Assembly: GCA_951213105.1 (NCBI GenBank)
Contig: OX578142.1
Span: forward strand, 7,146,649 to 7,210,648
DNA: 64,000 nucleotides
Direction: 5' to 3'
From: Amaurobius ferox
Lineage: Eukaryota; Arthropoda; Arachnida; Araneae; Amaurobiidae
In this document: positions 52,227 to 64,000 of the stretch, one piece after another
Position numbering within the stretch: position 1 is the first letter of the stretch
Layout: every line of letters begins with the position of its first letter
Notes under the pieces: generated by a model
Database searches by the model: none
Told to the model about the DNA's origin: nothing
What the model saw: only the letters and a program-made list of their open reading frames with translations
Translations under genes and position numbers: made by a program

Positions 52227-55200
52227 GTTTGTGCCTCCGATCTTGCTATATTGACTAGAAATTAGATATTTTAGAGTGACCTTACGAGTTTATGCAATAA
52301 AATTAATGAATTATCCTTATATGAACGATGGCAGAATAAGGAGTGTGTGCGTCCGTTCTTACTATATTGACTAGAAATTAGCTATTTTATAGTGACGTTT
52401 CGAGTTTATGCAATCAAATTAATGAATTATCCTTATATGAACGATGGCACAATAAGGAGTGTGTGCTTCCGTTCTTGCTATATTGAATAGTAATTAGCAG
52501 TTTTAGAGTGACGTTACGAGTTTATGTAATCAAATTAATGAATTATCCTTATATGAACGATGGCACAATAAGGAGTTTGTTCTTCCGTACTTGCTATATT
52601 GACAAGAAATTAGCTATTTTTGAGTGACGTTACGAGTTTATGAAATCAAATTAATGAATTATCCTTATATGAACGATGGCACAATAAGGAGTGTGTGCTT
52701 CCGTTCTTGCTATATTGACTAGAATATAACTATTTTAGAATGACGTTACGAGTTTTTGCAATCAAATTAATGAAATATCCTTATATGAACGATGGCACAG
52801 TAAGGAGCGTGTGCTTCCGTTCTTGCTATATTGACTAGAATATAACTATTTTAGAATGACATTACGAGTGTATGCAATCAAATTAATGAATTATCCTTTT
52901 ATGAACGATGGCACAATAAAGAGTGTGTGTTTCCGTTCTTGATATATTGACTCGAAATTAGCTATTTATAGTGACGTTACGAGTTTATGCAATCAATTTA
53001 TGAATTATCCTTATATGAACGATGACACGATAAGGAGTGTGTGCGTCCGTTCTTGCTATATTGACTAGCACTTAGCTATTTTAGAGTGACGTTACTTGTT
53101 TATGCAATCAAATTAATGAATTATCCTTATATGAACGATGGCACAAAAAGGAGTGTGTGCTACCGTTCTTACTATATTGACTAGAAATTAGCTGTTTTAG
53201 AGTGACGTTACGATTTTATGCATTCAAATTAATGAATAATCCTTATATGAACGATGGCACAATAAAGAGTGTGTGCTTCCGTTCTTGCTATATTGACTAG
53301 AAATTAGCAATTTTAGATTGACGTTACGAGTTTATGCAATCATATTAATGAATTATCGTTATATGAACGATAGCACAATAAGGAATGTGTTCTTCCGTTC
53401 TTGCTTTATTCAATAGAAATTAGCTACTTTAGAGTGACGTTACGAGTTTATGCAATCAAATTAATGAATTATCCTTATATGAACAATGCACAATAAGGAG
53501 TGCGTGCTTCTGTTCTTGCTATATTGAATAGAAATTAACTATGCTAGAGTGACGTTACGAGTTTATGCAATCAAATTAATGAATTATCCTTATATGAACG
53601 ATGGCAAAATAAGGAGTGTGTGCTTCCTTTCTTTCTACTTTGATTAGAAATTAGCTATTTTAGAGTGACCTTACGAATTTATGCAATCAAATTAATGAAT
53701 TATCCTTATATGAACGATGGCACAATAAGGAGTGTGTGCCTCCGATCTTGCTATATTGACTAGAAATTAGCTATTTTAGAGTGACCTTACGAGTTTATGC
53801 AATAAAATTAATGAATTATCCTTATATGAACGATGGCAGAATAAGGAGTGTGTGCGTCCGTTCTTGCTATATTGACTAGAATATAACTATTTTAGAATGA
53901 CGTTACGAGTTTAAGCAATCAAATTAATGAATTATCCTTTTATGAACGATGGCACAATAAAGAGTGTGTGCTTCCGTTCTTGATATATTGACTCGAAATT
54001 AGCTATTTAGAGTGACGTTACGAGTTTATGCAATCAATTTATGAATTATCCTTATATGAACGATGGCACGATAAGGAGTGTGTGCGTCCGTTCTTGCTAT
54101 ATTGACTAGCACTTAGCTATTTTAGAATGACGTTACGAGTTTATGCAATCAAATTAATGAATTATCCTTATATGATCGATGGCTCAATAAGGAGTGTGTG
54201 CTTCCGTTCTTGCTATATTGACTAGAAATTAGCTATTTTAGTGTGACGTTACGAGTTTATGCAATCAAATTAATGAATTATCCTTATATGAACGATGGCA
54301 CAAAAAGGAGTGTGTGCTACCGTTCTTTCTATATTGACTAGAAATTAGCTGTTTTAGAGTGACGTTACGATTTTATGCAATCAAGTTAATGAATTATCCT
54401 TATATGAACGATGGCACAATAAAGAGTGTGTGCTTCCGTTCTTGCTATATTGACCAAAAATTAGCAATTTTAGATTGACGTTACGAGTTTATGCAATCAA
54501 ATTAATGAATTATCGTTATATGAACGATGGCATAATAAGGAATGTGTTCTTCCGTTCTTGCTTTATTCAATAGAAATTAGCTACTTTAGAGTGACGTTAC
54601 GAGTTTAAGCAATCAAATTAATGAATTTTCCTTATATGAACGATGGCACAATAAGGAGTGTGTGCTCCCTTTCATCAAAGTCATATGTGCATCGTTCATA
54701 TAAGGAAAATTAATGAATTATCCTTATATGAACGATGGCACAATAATGAGTGTGTGCTTCCTTTCTTGCTATATTGACGAGTAATTAGCTATTTCAACTT
54801 GACGTTACGAGTTTATGCAATCAAATTAATGAATTATCCTAATATGAACGATGGCACAATAAGGAGTGTGTGCTGACGTTCTTGCTATATTGACTAGAAA
54901 TTAGCAATTTTAGAGTGACGTTACGAGTTTATGCAATCAATTTAATAAATTATCGTTATATGAGCGATGGCACAATAAGGAATCTGTTCTTCCGTTCTTG
55001 CTTTATGCAATAGAAATTAGCTACTTTAGAGTGACGTTACGAGTTTATGCAATCAAATTAATGAATTATCCTTATATGAACGATTTCACAATAAGGAGTG
55101 TGTGCTTCCCTTCTTGCTATATTGACTAGATATTAGCTATTTCAAAGTGACGTTACGAGTTTATGCAATCAAATCAATGAATTATCCTTATATGAACGAT

Positions 55201-57302
55201 GGCACAATAAGGAGTTTGTGCTTCCGCTCTTGCTATATTGACTAGAAATTAGCTATTTTAAAGTGACGTTGCGAGTTTATGCAATCAAATTAATTAATTA
55301 TCCTTATATGAACGATGGCACAATAAGGAGTGTGTGCTTCCGTTCTTGCTATATTGACTCAAAATTAGCTATTTTAGAGTGACGTTACGAGTTTATGCAA
55401 TCAAATTAATGAATTAACCTTATATGAACGATGGCATAATAAGGAGTGTGTGCTTCCGTTCTTGCTATATTGACTAGATGATAACTATTTTAGAATGACG
55501 TTACGAGTTTATGCAATCAAATTAATGAATTATCCTTATATGAATGATGGCACAATAAACAGTGTGTATCTTCCTTTCTTGCTATATTGACTAGAAATTA
55601 TCTATTTTAGAGTGACGTTACGAGTTTATGCAATCAAATTACTGAATTATCCTTATATGAACGATGGCGCAATAAGGAATGTGTGCTTCCGTTCTTGCTA
55701 TATCAACTTGAAATTAGCTATTTTAGAGTGACTTTACGAGTTTATGCAATCAAATTAATGAATTGTCCTTATATGAACGATGGCACAATAATGAGTGTGT
55801 GCTTCCTTTCTTGCTATATTGACGAGTAATTAGCTATTTCAACTTCACTTTACGAGTTTATGCAATCAAATTAATGAATTATCCTAATATGAACGATGGC
55901 ACAATAAGGAGTGTGTGCTGACGTTCTTGCTATATTGACTAGAAATTAACTATTTTAGAGTGACGGTACGAATTTATGCAATTAAATTAATGAATTATCC
56001 TTATATGATCGATGGCTCAATAAGGAGTGTGTCCTTCCGTTCTTGCTATATTGACTAGAAATTAGCTATTTTAGTGTGACGTTACGAGTTTATGCAATCA
56101 AAATAATGAATTATCCTTATATGAACGATGGCACAAAAAGGAGTGTGTGCTACCGTTCTTGCTATATTGACTAGAAATTAGCAATTTTAGATTGACGTTA
56201 CGAGTTTATGCAATCAAATGAATTAATTATCGTTATATGAACGATGGCATAATAAGGAATGTGTTCTTCCGTTCTTGCTTTATTCAATAGAAATTAGCTA
56301 TTTTAGTGTGACGTTACGAGTTTATGCAATCAAATTAATGAATTATCCTTATATGAACGATGGCACAAAAAGGAGTGTGTGCTACCGTTCTTGCTATATT
56401 GACTAGAAATTAGCAATTTTAGATTGACGTTACGAGTTTATGCAATCAAATGAATTAATTATCGTTATATGAACGATGGCATAATAAGGAATGTGTTCTT
56501 CCGTTCTTGCTTTATTCAATAGAAATTAGCTACTTTAGAATGACGTTACGAGTTTATGCAATCAAATTAATGAATTATCCTTATATGAATGATGGCACAA
56601 TAAAGAGTGTGTATCTTCCTTTCTTGCTATATTGACTAGAAATTATCTATTTTAGAGTGACGTTACGAGTTTATGCAATCAAATTACTGAATTATCCTTA
56701 TATGAACGATGGCGCAATAAGGAGTGTGTGCTTCCGTTCTTGCTATATCAACTTGAAATTAGCTATTTTAGAGTGACTTTACGAGTTTATGCAATCAAAT
56801 TAATGAATTATCCTTATATGAACGATGGCACAATAATGAGTGTGTGCTTCCTTTCTTGCTATGTTGACGAGTAATTAGCTATTTCAACTTGACTTTACGA
56901 GTTTATGCAATCAAATTAATGAATAATCCTTATATGAACGATGGCACAATAAGGAGTATGTGCTTCTGTTCTTGCTATATTGACTAGAAATTAGCTATTT
57001 TAGAGTGACGTTACGAGTTTATGCAATCAATTAATGAATTATCCTTTTATGAACGATGGCACGATAAGGAGTGTATGCGTCCGTTCTTGGTATATTGACT
57101 AGCAATTAGCTATTTTAGAGCGACGTTACGAGTTTATGCAATCAAATTAATGAATAATCCTTATATGAACGATGGCACAATAAGGAGTGTGTGCTTCCGT
57201 TCTTGCTATATTGACTAAAATTTAGCTGTTTGAGAGTGACGTTACGAGTTTACGCAATCAAATTAATGAATTTCCTTATATGAACGATGGCACAATAAGG
57301 AG
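52227..57302 (+). repeat. HOR-A copy A3.3 (5,076 bp, one monomer lost)
   Basis: Shorter by one monomer at a third place, right after fold-back junction F6 (about 54740-54860), where one of two cttcctttcttgctatattg monomers is absent. It shares gaattgtccttatatg (near 55762) with A2.2. Confidence 0.9.
54690..54737. repeat. fold-back junction F6 (HOR-A copy A3.3)
   Basis: Same junction with a single arm mismatch, 5,191 bp after F5. In this copy only one of the two cctttcttgctatattgacg monomers follows the junction; the other HOR-A copies have two. Confidence 0.9.
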
Positions 57303-60300
57303 TGTGTGCTTCCGTTCATGCTATATTGACTAGAATATAACTATTTTAGAATGACGTTACGAATTTATGCAATCCAATTTATGAATTATCCTTATATGAA
57401 CGATGGCACAATAATTAGTGTGTGCTTCCTTTCTTGCTATATTGACGAGTAATTAGCTATTTCAACTTGACGTTACGAGTTTATGCAATCAAATTAATGA
57501 ATTATCCTAATATGAACGATGGCACAATAATGAGTGTGTGCTTCCTTTCTTGCTATATTGACGAGTAATTAGCTATTTCAACTTGACGTTACGAGTTTAT
57601 GCAATCAAATTAATGAATTATCCTAATATGAACGATGGCACAATAAGGAGTGTGTGCTGACGTTCTTGCTATATTGACTAGAAATTAGCAATTTTAGAGT
57701 GACGTTACGAGTTTATGCAATCAATTTAATTAATTATCGTTATATGAGCGATGGCACAATAAGGAATGTGTTCTTCCGTTCTTGCTTTATTCAATAGAAA
57801 TTAGCTACTTTAGAGTGACTTTACGAGTTTATGCAATCAAATTAATGAATTATCCTTATATGAACGATGGCACAATAAGGAGTGTGTGCTTCCCTTCTTG
57901 CTATATTGACTAGAAATTAGCTATTTCAAAGTGACGTTACGAGTTTATGCAATCAAATTAATGAATTATCCTTATATGAACGATGGCATAATAAGGAGTG
58001 TGTGCTTCCGTTCTTGCTATATTGACTAGAATATAACTATTTTAGAATGACGTTACGAGTTTATACAATCAAATTAATGAATTATCCTTATATGAATGAT
58101 GGCACAATAAAGAGTGTGTATCTTCATTTCTAGCTATATTGACTAGAAATTATCTATTTTAGAGTGACGTTACGAGTTTATGCAATCAAATTACTGAATT
58201 ATCCTTATATGAACGATGGCCCTATAAGGAGTGTGTGCTTCCGTTCTTGCTATATCAACTAGAAATTAGCTATTTTAGAGTGACTTTACGAGTTTATGCA
58301 ATCAAATTAATGAATTATCCTAATATGAACGATGGCACAATAAGGAGTGTGTGCTGACGTTCTTGCTATATTGACTAGAAATTAACTATTTTAGAGTGAC
58401 GGTACGAGTTTATGCAATCAAATTAATGAATTATCCTTATATGATCGATGGCTCAATAAGGAGTGTGTGCTTCCGTTCTTGCTATATTGACTAGAAATTA
58501 GCTATTTTAGTGTGACGTTACGAGTTTATGCAATCAAATTAATGAATTATCCTTATATGAACGATGGCACAAAAAGGAGTGTGTGCTACCGTTCTTACTA
58601 TATTGACAAGGAATAAGCTGTTTTAGAGTGACGTTACGATTTTATGCAATCAAATTAATGAATTATTCTTATATGAACGATGGCACAATAATTAGTGTGT
58701 GCTTCCTTTCTTGCTATATTGACGAGTAATTAGCTATTTCAACTTGACGTTACGAGTTTATGCAATCAAATTAATGAATTATCCTAATATGAACGATGGC
58801 ACAATAATGAGTGTGTGCTTCCTTTCTTGCTATATTGACGAGTAATTAGCTATTTCAACTTGACGTTACGAGTTTATGCAATCAAATTAATGAATTATCC
58901 TAATATGAACGATGGCACAATAAGGAGTGTGTGCTGACGTTCTTGCTATATTGACTAGAAATTAGCAATTTTAGAGTGACGTTACGAGTTTATGCAATCA
59001 ATTTAATAAATTATCGTTATATGAGCGATGGCACAATAAGGAATGTGTGCTTCCGTTCTAGCTATATTGAATAGAAACAAGCTATTTTAGAGTGTCGTTA
59101 CGAGTTTATGCAAATTAATGAATTATCCTAATATGAACGATGGCACAATAATGAGTGTGTGCTTCCTTTCTTGCTATATTGACGAGTAATTAGCTATTTC
59201 AACTTGACGTTACGAGTTTATGCAATCAAATTAATGAATTATCCTTATATGAATGATGGCACAATAAAGAGTGTGTATCTTCCTTTCTAGCTATATTGAC
59301 TAGAAATTATCTATTTTAGAGTGACGTTACGAGTTTATGCAATCAAATTACTGAATTATCCTTATATGAACGATTGCGCTATGAGGAGTGTGTGCTTTCG
59401 TTCTTGCTATATCAACTAGAAATTAGCTATTTTAGAGTGACTTTACGAGTTTATGCAATCAAATTAATGAATTATCCTTATATGAACGATGGCACAATAA
59501 TGAGTGTGTGCTTCCTTTCCTGCTATATTGACGAGTAATTAGCTATTTCAACTTGACTTTACGAGTTTATGCAATCAAATTAATGAATTATCCTAATACG
59601 AACGATGGCACAATAAGGAGTGTGTGCTGACATTCTTGCTATATTGACTAGAAATTAACTATTTTAGAGTGACGGTACGAGTTTATGCAATCAAATTAAT
59701 GAATTATCCTTATATGAACGATGGCACAATAAGGAATGTGTGCTTCCGTTCTAGCTATATTGAATAGAAACAAGCTATTTTAGAGTGTCGTTACGAGTTT
59801 ATGCAATCAAATTAATGAATTACCCTTATATGAACGATGGCACAATAAGGAGTGTGTGCTTCCGTTCTTGTTATATTGACTAGAAATTAGCTATTTTAGA
59901 GTGACGTTACGAGTTTATGCAATCAAATTAATGAATTATCCTTATATGAACGATGGCACAATAAGGAGTGTGTGCTTCCGTTCTTGCTATATCAACTAGA
60001 AATTAGTTAATTTAGAGTGAAGTTATGAGGTTATGCAATAAAATTAATGAATTATCCTTATATGAACGATGGCACAGTAAGGAGTGTGTGCCTCCGTTCT
60101 TTCTATATTGAATAGAAATTAGCTATTTTAGAGTCACGTTACGAGTTTATGCAATCAAATTAATGAATTATCCTTATATGAACGATGGCACAATAAGGAG
60201 TGTGTGCTTCCGTTCTTGCTATATTGACTAGAATTTAGCTATTTTAGAGTCACGTTACGAGTTTATGCAATCAAATTAATGAATTATCCTTATATGAACG

Positions 60301-63300
60301 ATGGCACAATAAGGAGTGTGTGCTTCCGTTCTTGCTATATCAACTAGAAATTAGTTAATTTAGAGTGACGTTACGAGTTTATGCAATCAAATTAATGAAT
60401 TATCCTTATATGAACGATGGCACAATAAGGAGTGTGTGCTTCCCTTCTTGCTATATTGACTAGAAATTAGCTATTTCAAAGTGACGTTACGAGTTTATGC
60501 AATCAAATCAATGAATTATCCTTATATGAACGATGGCACAATAAGGAGTTTGTGCTTCCGCTCTTCCTATATTGACTAGAAATTAGCTATTTTAAAGTGA
60601 CGTTGCGAGTTTATGCAATCAAATTAATTAATTATCCTTATATGAACGATGGCACAATAAGGAATGTGTGCTTCCGTTCTTGCTATATTGACTAGAAATT
60701 AGCTATTTTAGAGTGACGTTACGAGTTTATGCAATCAAATTAATGAATTATCCTTATATGAACGATGGCGCTATAAGGAGTGTGTGCTTCCGTTCTTGCT
60801 ATATCAACTAGAAATTAGCTATTTTAGAGTGACTTTACGAGTTTATGCAATCAAATTAATGAATTATCCTAATATGAACGATGGCACAATAAGGAGTGTG
60901 TGCTGACGTTCTTGCTATATTGACTAGAAATTAACTATTTTAGAGTGACGGTACGAGTTTATGCAATCAAATTAATGAATTATCCTTATATGATCGATGG
61001 CTCAATAAGGAGTGTGTGCTTCCGTTCTTGCTATATTGACTAGAAATTAGCTATTTTAGTGTGACGTTACGAGTTTATGCAATCAAATTAATGAATTATC
61101 CTTATATGAACGATGGCACAAAAAGGAGTGTGTGCTACCGTTCTTACTATATTGACAAGGAATAAGCTGTTTTAGAGTGACGTTACGATTTTATGCAATC
61201 AAATTAATGAATTATCCTTATATGAACGATGGCACAATAAAGAGTGTGTGCTTCCGTTCTTGCTATATTGACTAGAAATTAGCAATTTTAGATTAACGTT
61301 ACGAGTTTATGCAATCAAATTAATGAATTATCCTTATATGAACGATGGCACAAAAAGGAGTGTGTGCTACCGTTCTTACTATATTGACAAGGAATAAGCT
61401 GTTTTAGAGTGACGTTACGATTTTATGCAATCAAATTAATGAATTACCCTTATATGAACGATGGCACAATAAGGAGTGTGTGCTTCCGTTCTTGTTATAT
61501 TGACTAGAAATTAGCTATTTTAGAGTGACGTTACGAGTTTATGCAATCAAATTAATGAATTATCCTTATATGAACGATGGCACAATAAGGAGTGTGTGCT
61601 TCCGTTCTTGCTATATCAACTAGAAATTAGTTAATTTAGAGTGAAGTTATGAGGTTATGCAATAAAATTAATGAATTATCCTTATATGAACGATGGCACA
61701 GTAAGGAGTGTGTGCCTCCGTTCTTTCTATATTGAATAGAAATTAGCTATTTTAGAGTCACGTTACGAGTTTATGCAATCAAATTAATGAATTATCCTTA
61801 TATGAACGATGGCACAATAAGGAGTGTGTGCTTCCGTTCTTGCTATATTGACTAGAATTTAGCTATTTTAGAGTCACGTTACGAGTTTATGCAATCAAAT
61901 TAATGAATTATCCTTATATGAACGATGGCACAATAAGGAGTGTGTGCTTCCGTTCTTGCTATATCAACTAGAAATTAGTTAATTTAGAGTGACGTTACGA
62001 GTTTATGCAATCAAATTAATGAATTATCCTTATATGAACGATGGCACAATAAGGAGTGTGTGCTTCCCTTCTTGCTATATTGACTAGAAATTAGCTATTT
62101 CAAAGTGACGTTACGAGTTTATGCAATCAAATCAATGAATTATCCTTATATGAACGATGGCACAATAAGGAGTTTGTGCTTCCGCTCTTCCTATATTGAC
62201 TAGAAATTAGCTATTTTAAAGTGACGTTGCGAGTTTATGCAATCAAATTAATTAATTATCCTTATATGAACGATGGCACAATAAGGAATGTGTGCTTCCG
62301 TTCTTGCTATATTGACTAGAAATTAGCTATTTTGGAGTGACATTACGAGTTTATGCAATCAAATTAATGAATTATCCTTATATGAACGATGGCATAATAA
62401 GGAGTGTGTGCTTCCTTTCTAGCTATATTGACTAGAAATTATCTATTTTAGAGTGACGTTACGAGTTTATGCAATCAAATTACTGAATTATCCTTATATG
62501 AACGATGGCGCTATAAGGAGTGTGTGCTTCCGTTCTTGCTATATCAACTAGAAATTAGCTATTTTAGAGTGACTTTACGAGTTTATGCAATCAAATTAAT
62601 GAATTATCCTAATATGAACGATGGCACAATAAGGAGTGTGTGCTGACGTTCTTGCTATATTGACTAGAAATTAACTATTTTAGAGTGACGGTACGAGTTT
62701 ATGCAATCAAATTAATGAATTATCCTTATATGATCGATGGCTCAATAAGGAGTGTGTGCTTCCGTTCTTGCTATATTGACTAGAAATTAGTTATTTTAGT
62801 GTGACGTTACGAGTTTATGCAATCAAATTAATGAATTATCCTTATATGAACGATGGCACAAAAAGGAGTGTGTGCTACCGTTCTTACTATATTGACAAGG
62901 AATAAGCTGTTTTAGAGTGACGTTACGATTTTATGCAATCAAATTAATGAATTATCCTTATATGAACGATGGCACAATAAAGAGTGTGTGCTTCCGTTCT
63001 TGCTATATTGACTAGAAATTAGCAATTTTAGATTAACGTTACGAGTTTATGCAATCAAATTAATGAATTATCCTTATATGAACGATGGCACAAAAAGGAG
63101 TGTGTGCTACCGTTCTTACTATATTGACAAGGAATAAGCTGTTTTAGAGTGACGTTACGATTTTATGCAATCAAATTAATGAATTATCCTTATATGATCG
63201 ATGGCACAATAAAGAGTGTGTGCTTCCGTTCTTGCTATATTGACTAGAAATTAGCAATTTTAGATTGACGTTACGAGTTTATGCAATCAAATTAATTAAT

Positions 63301-64000
63301 TATCGTTATATGAACGATGGCATAATAAGGAATGTGTTCTTCCGTTCTTGCTTTATTCAATAGAAATTAGCTACTTTAGAGTGACGTTACGAGTTTAAGC
63401 AATCAAATTAATGAATTTTCCTTATATGAACGATGGCACAATAAGGAGTGTGTGCTCCCTTTCTTGCTATATTGAATAGAAATTAGCTTTTTTAGAGTGA
63501 GATTACGAGTTTATGCAATCAAATTAATGAATTATCTTTATATGAACGATGGCACAATAAGGAGTGTGTGCTTCCGTTCTTGCTATATTGACTTGAGATT
63601 AGCTATTTTAGAATGACGTTACGAGTTTATGCAATCAAATTAATGAATAATCCTTATATGAACGATGGCACAATAAGGAATATGTGCTTCTGTTCTTGCT
63701 ATAGTGACTAGCAATTAGCTATTTTAGAGCGACGTTACGAGTTTATGCAATCAAATTATGAATAATCCTTATATGAACGATGGCACAATAAGGAGTGTGT
63801 GCTTCCGTTCTTGCTGTATTGACTAAAAATTAGCTGTTTGAGAGTGACGTTACGAGTTTACTCAATCAAATTAATGAATTATCCTTATATGAACGATGGC
63901 ACAATAAGAAGTGTGTGCTTCCGTTCATGCTATATTGACTAGAATATAACTATTTTAGAATGACGTTACGAATTTATGCAATCCAATTTATGAATTATCC
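57303..64000 (+). repeat. block B3, cut off by the window end
   Basis: About 58 monomers. It begins like B1 and B2 (ccgttcatgctatattg, then cctttcttgctatattgacg monomers), contains a 14/15-monomer local duplication (59868-63180) and a HOR-B landmark at 63455, and is still in HOR-B order at base 64000. Only satellite is present. Confidence 0.85.
59868..61491 (+). repeat. 14-monomer duplication, first copy (1,624 bp)
   Basis: The landmark ttgttatattgactag occurs at 59868 and 61492, exactly 14 x 116 bp apart. The second copy follows at once and has one extra monomer near 62390 (cttcctttctagctatattg), so later landmarks are offset by 1,740 bp (15 x 116). It ends near 63180, where the copies diverge. 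Confidence 0.85.

Larger units (their letters stand above)
2913..64000 (+). repeat. 116-bp satellite array, head to tail
   Basis: About 527 monomers of 116 bp, all in one orientation apart from six short inverted segments. The spacing is direct: identical landmarks recur at multiples of 116 (for example 3325 to 3441). The consensus has about 39 G+C of 116 bases. No reading frame of gene length exists: 116 is not a multiple of three, so frames rotate from monomer to monomer and meet stops. I see no gene, tRNA, rRNA, telomere repeat or mobile element in this stretch. Variant monomers fall in a fixed order and form the higher-order repeats listed separately. Confidence 0.97.

Noticed and set aside
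2913..64000. CRISPR array
   Set aside because: The whole 116-bp period is repeated, with no unique spacers between short repeats, and there are no cas genes.
2913..64000. Hammerhead-type ribozyme in the satellite
   Set aside because: Some satellites encode these, so I looked for the ctgatga core paired with gaaa. The ctgatga core is not present in the monomer variants I read, although gaaa is.
2913..64000. CENP-B box or telomeric repeat
   Set aside because: No match to the CENP-B box core (ttcg....a..cggg) and no tandem ttaggg or ttagg runs.
2913..64000. aataaggag as ribosome-binding sites before small ORFs
   Set aside because: The motif is just part of every monomer, no downstream reading frame of gene length exists, and the window is eukaryotic in character.
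2913..64000. Near-identical HOR copies as an assembly artefact
   Set aside because: Copies carry their own single-base changes and different one-monomer deletions, which simple false duplication would not produce. Raw reads would still be needed to be certain of copy number.

Overview
The window is almost entirely one satellite DNA array carrying a single retrotransposon insertion. The basic unit is a 116-bp, AT-rich (about 66% A+T) monomer. It repeats head to tail from base 1 to base 64000, roughly 530 copies, broken only by a ~2.3-kb 5'-truncated LINE on the minus strand (about 573-2882). I find no host gene, RNA gene, CRISPR array or prokaryotic feature. The LINE's ORF2 remnant combines the C-terminal part of a reverse transcriptase, an RNase H domain and a C-terminal CCHC motif. 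Together with a long satellite array this points to an animal nuclear genome, most likely an arthropod; I cannot name the species. The array probably lies in heterochromatin (pericentromeric, centromeric or subtelomeric), but nothing in the sequence fixes its chromosomal position.

Layout. 1-572: satellite, left part of a 13-monomer repeat (HOR-C, 1,507 bp). 573-2882: LINE fragment, 3' end on the left. 2883-2912: 30-bp satellite-derived filler. 2913-5407: the rest of the HOR-C copies. 5408-13499: block A1, an expanded copy of a long higher-order repeat (HOR-A). 13500-18612: block B1. 18613-29215: short lead-in plus two HOR-A copies (A2.1, A2.2). 29216-41622: block B2, including three tandem copies of a 2,432-bp 21-monomer repeat (HOR-B). 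41623-57302: lead-in plus three HOR-A copies (A3.1-A3.3). 57303-64000: block B3, running off the window.

The array is therefore hierarchical: 116-bp monomer, local dimers, higher-order repeats of 1.5, 1.6/1.7, 2.4, 2.8 and 5.2 kb, and alternating A and B blocks of about 5-16 kb. Copy spacing is exact enough to reconstruct events. HOR-A is 5,191 bp, and its shorter copies (5,075-5,076 bp) each lack a different single monomer. A1 equals 5,191 + 116 + 2,785 bp. Six copies of one fold-back junction mark HOR-A. It looks like template switching at a small inverted repeat present in every monomer. The most notable points are this junction, the nested HOR arithmetic, the mosaic history of the HOR-A copies, and the LINE insertion with target loss and filler. 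I see no evidence of a new protein-coding system; any novelty lies in the satellite's architecture and turnover.
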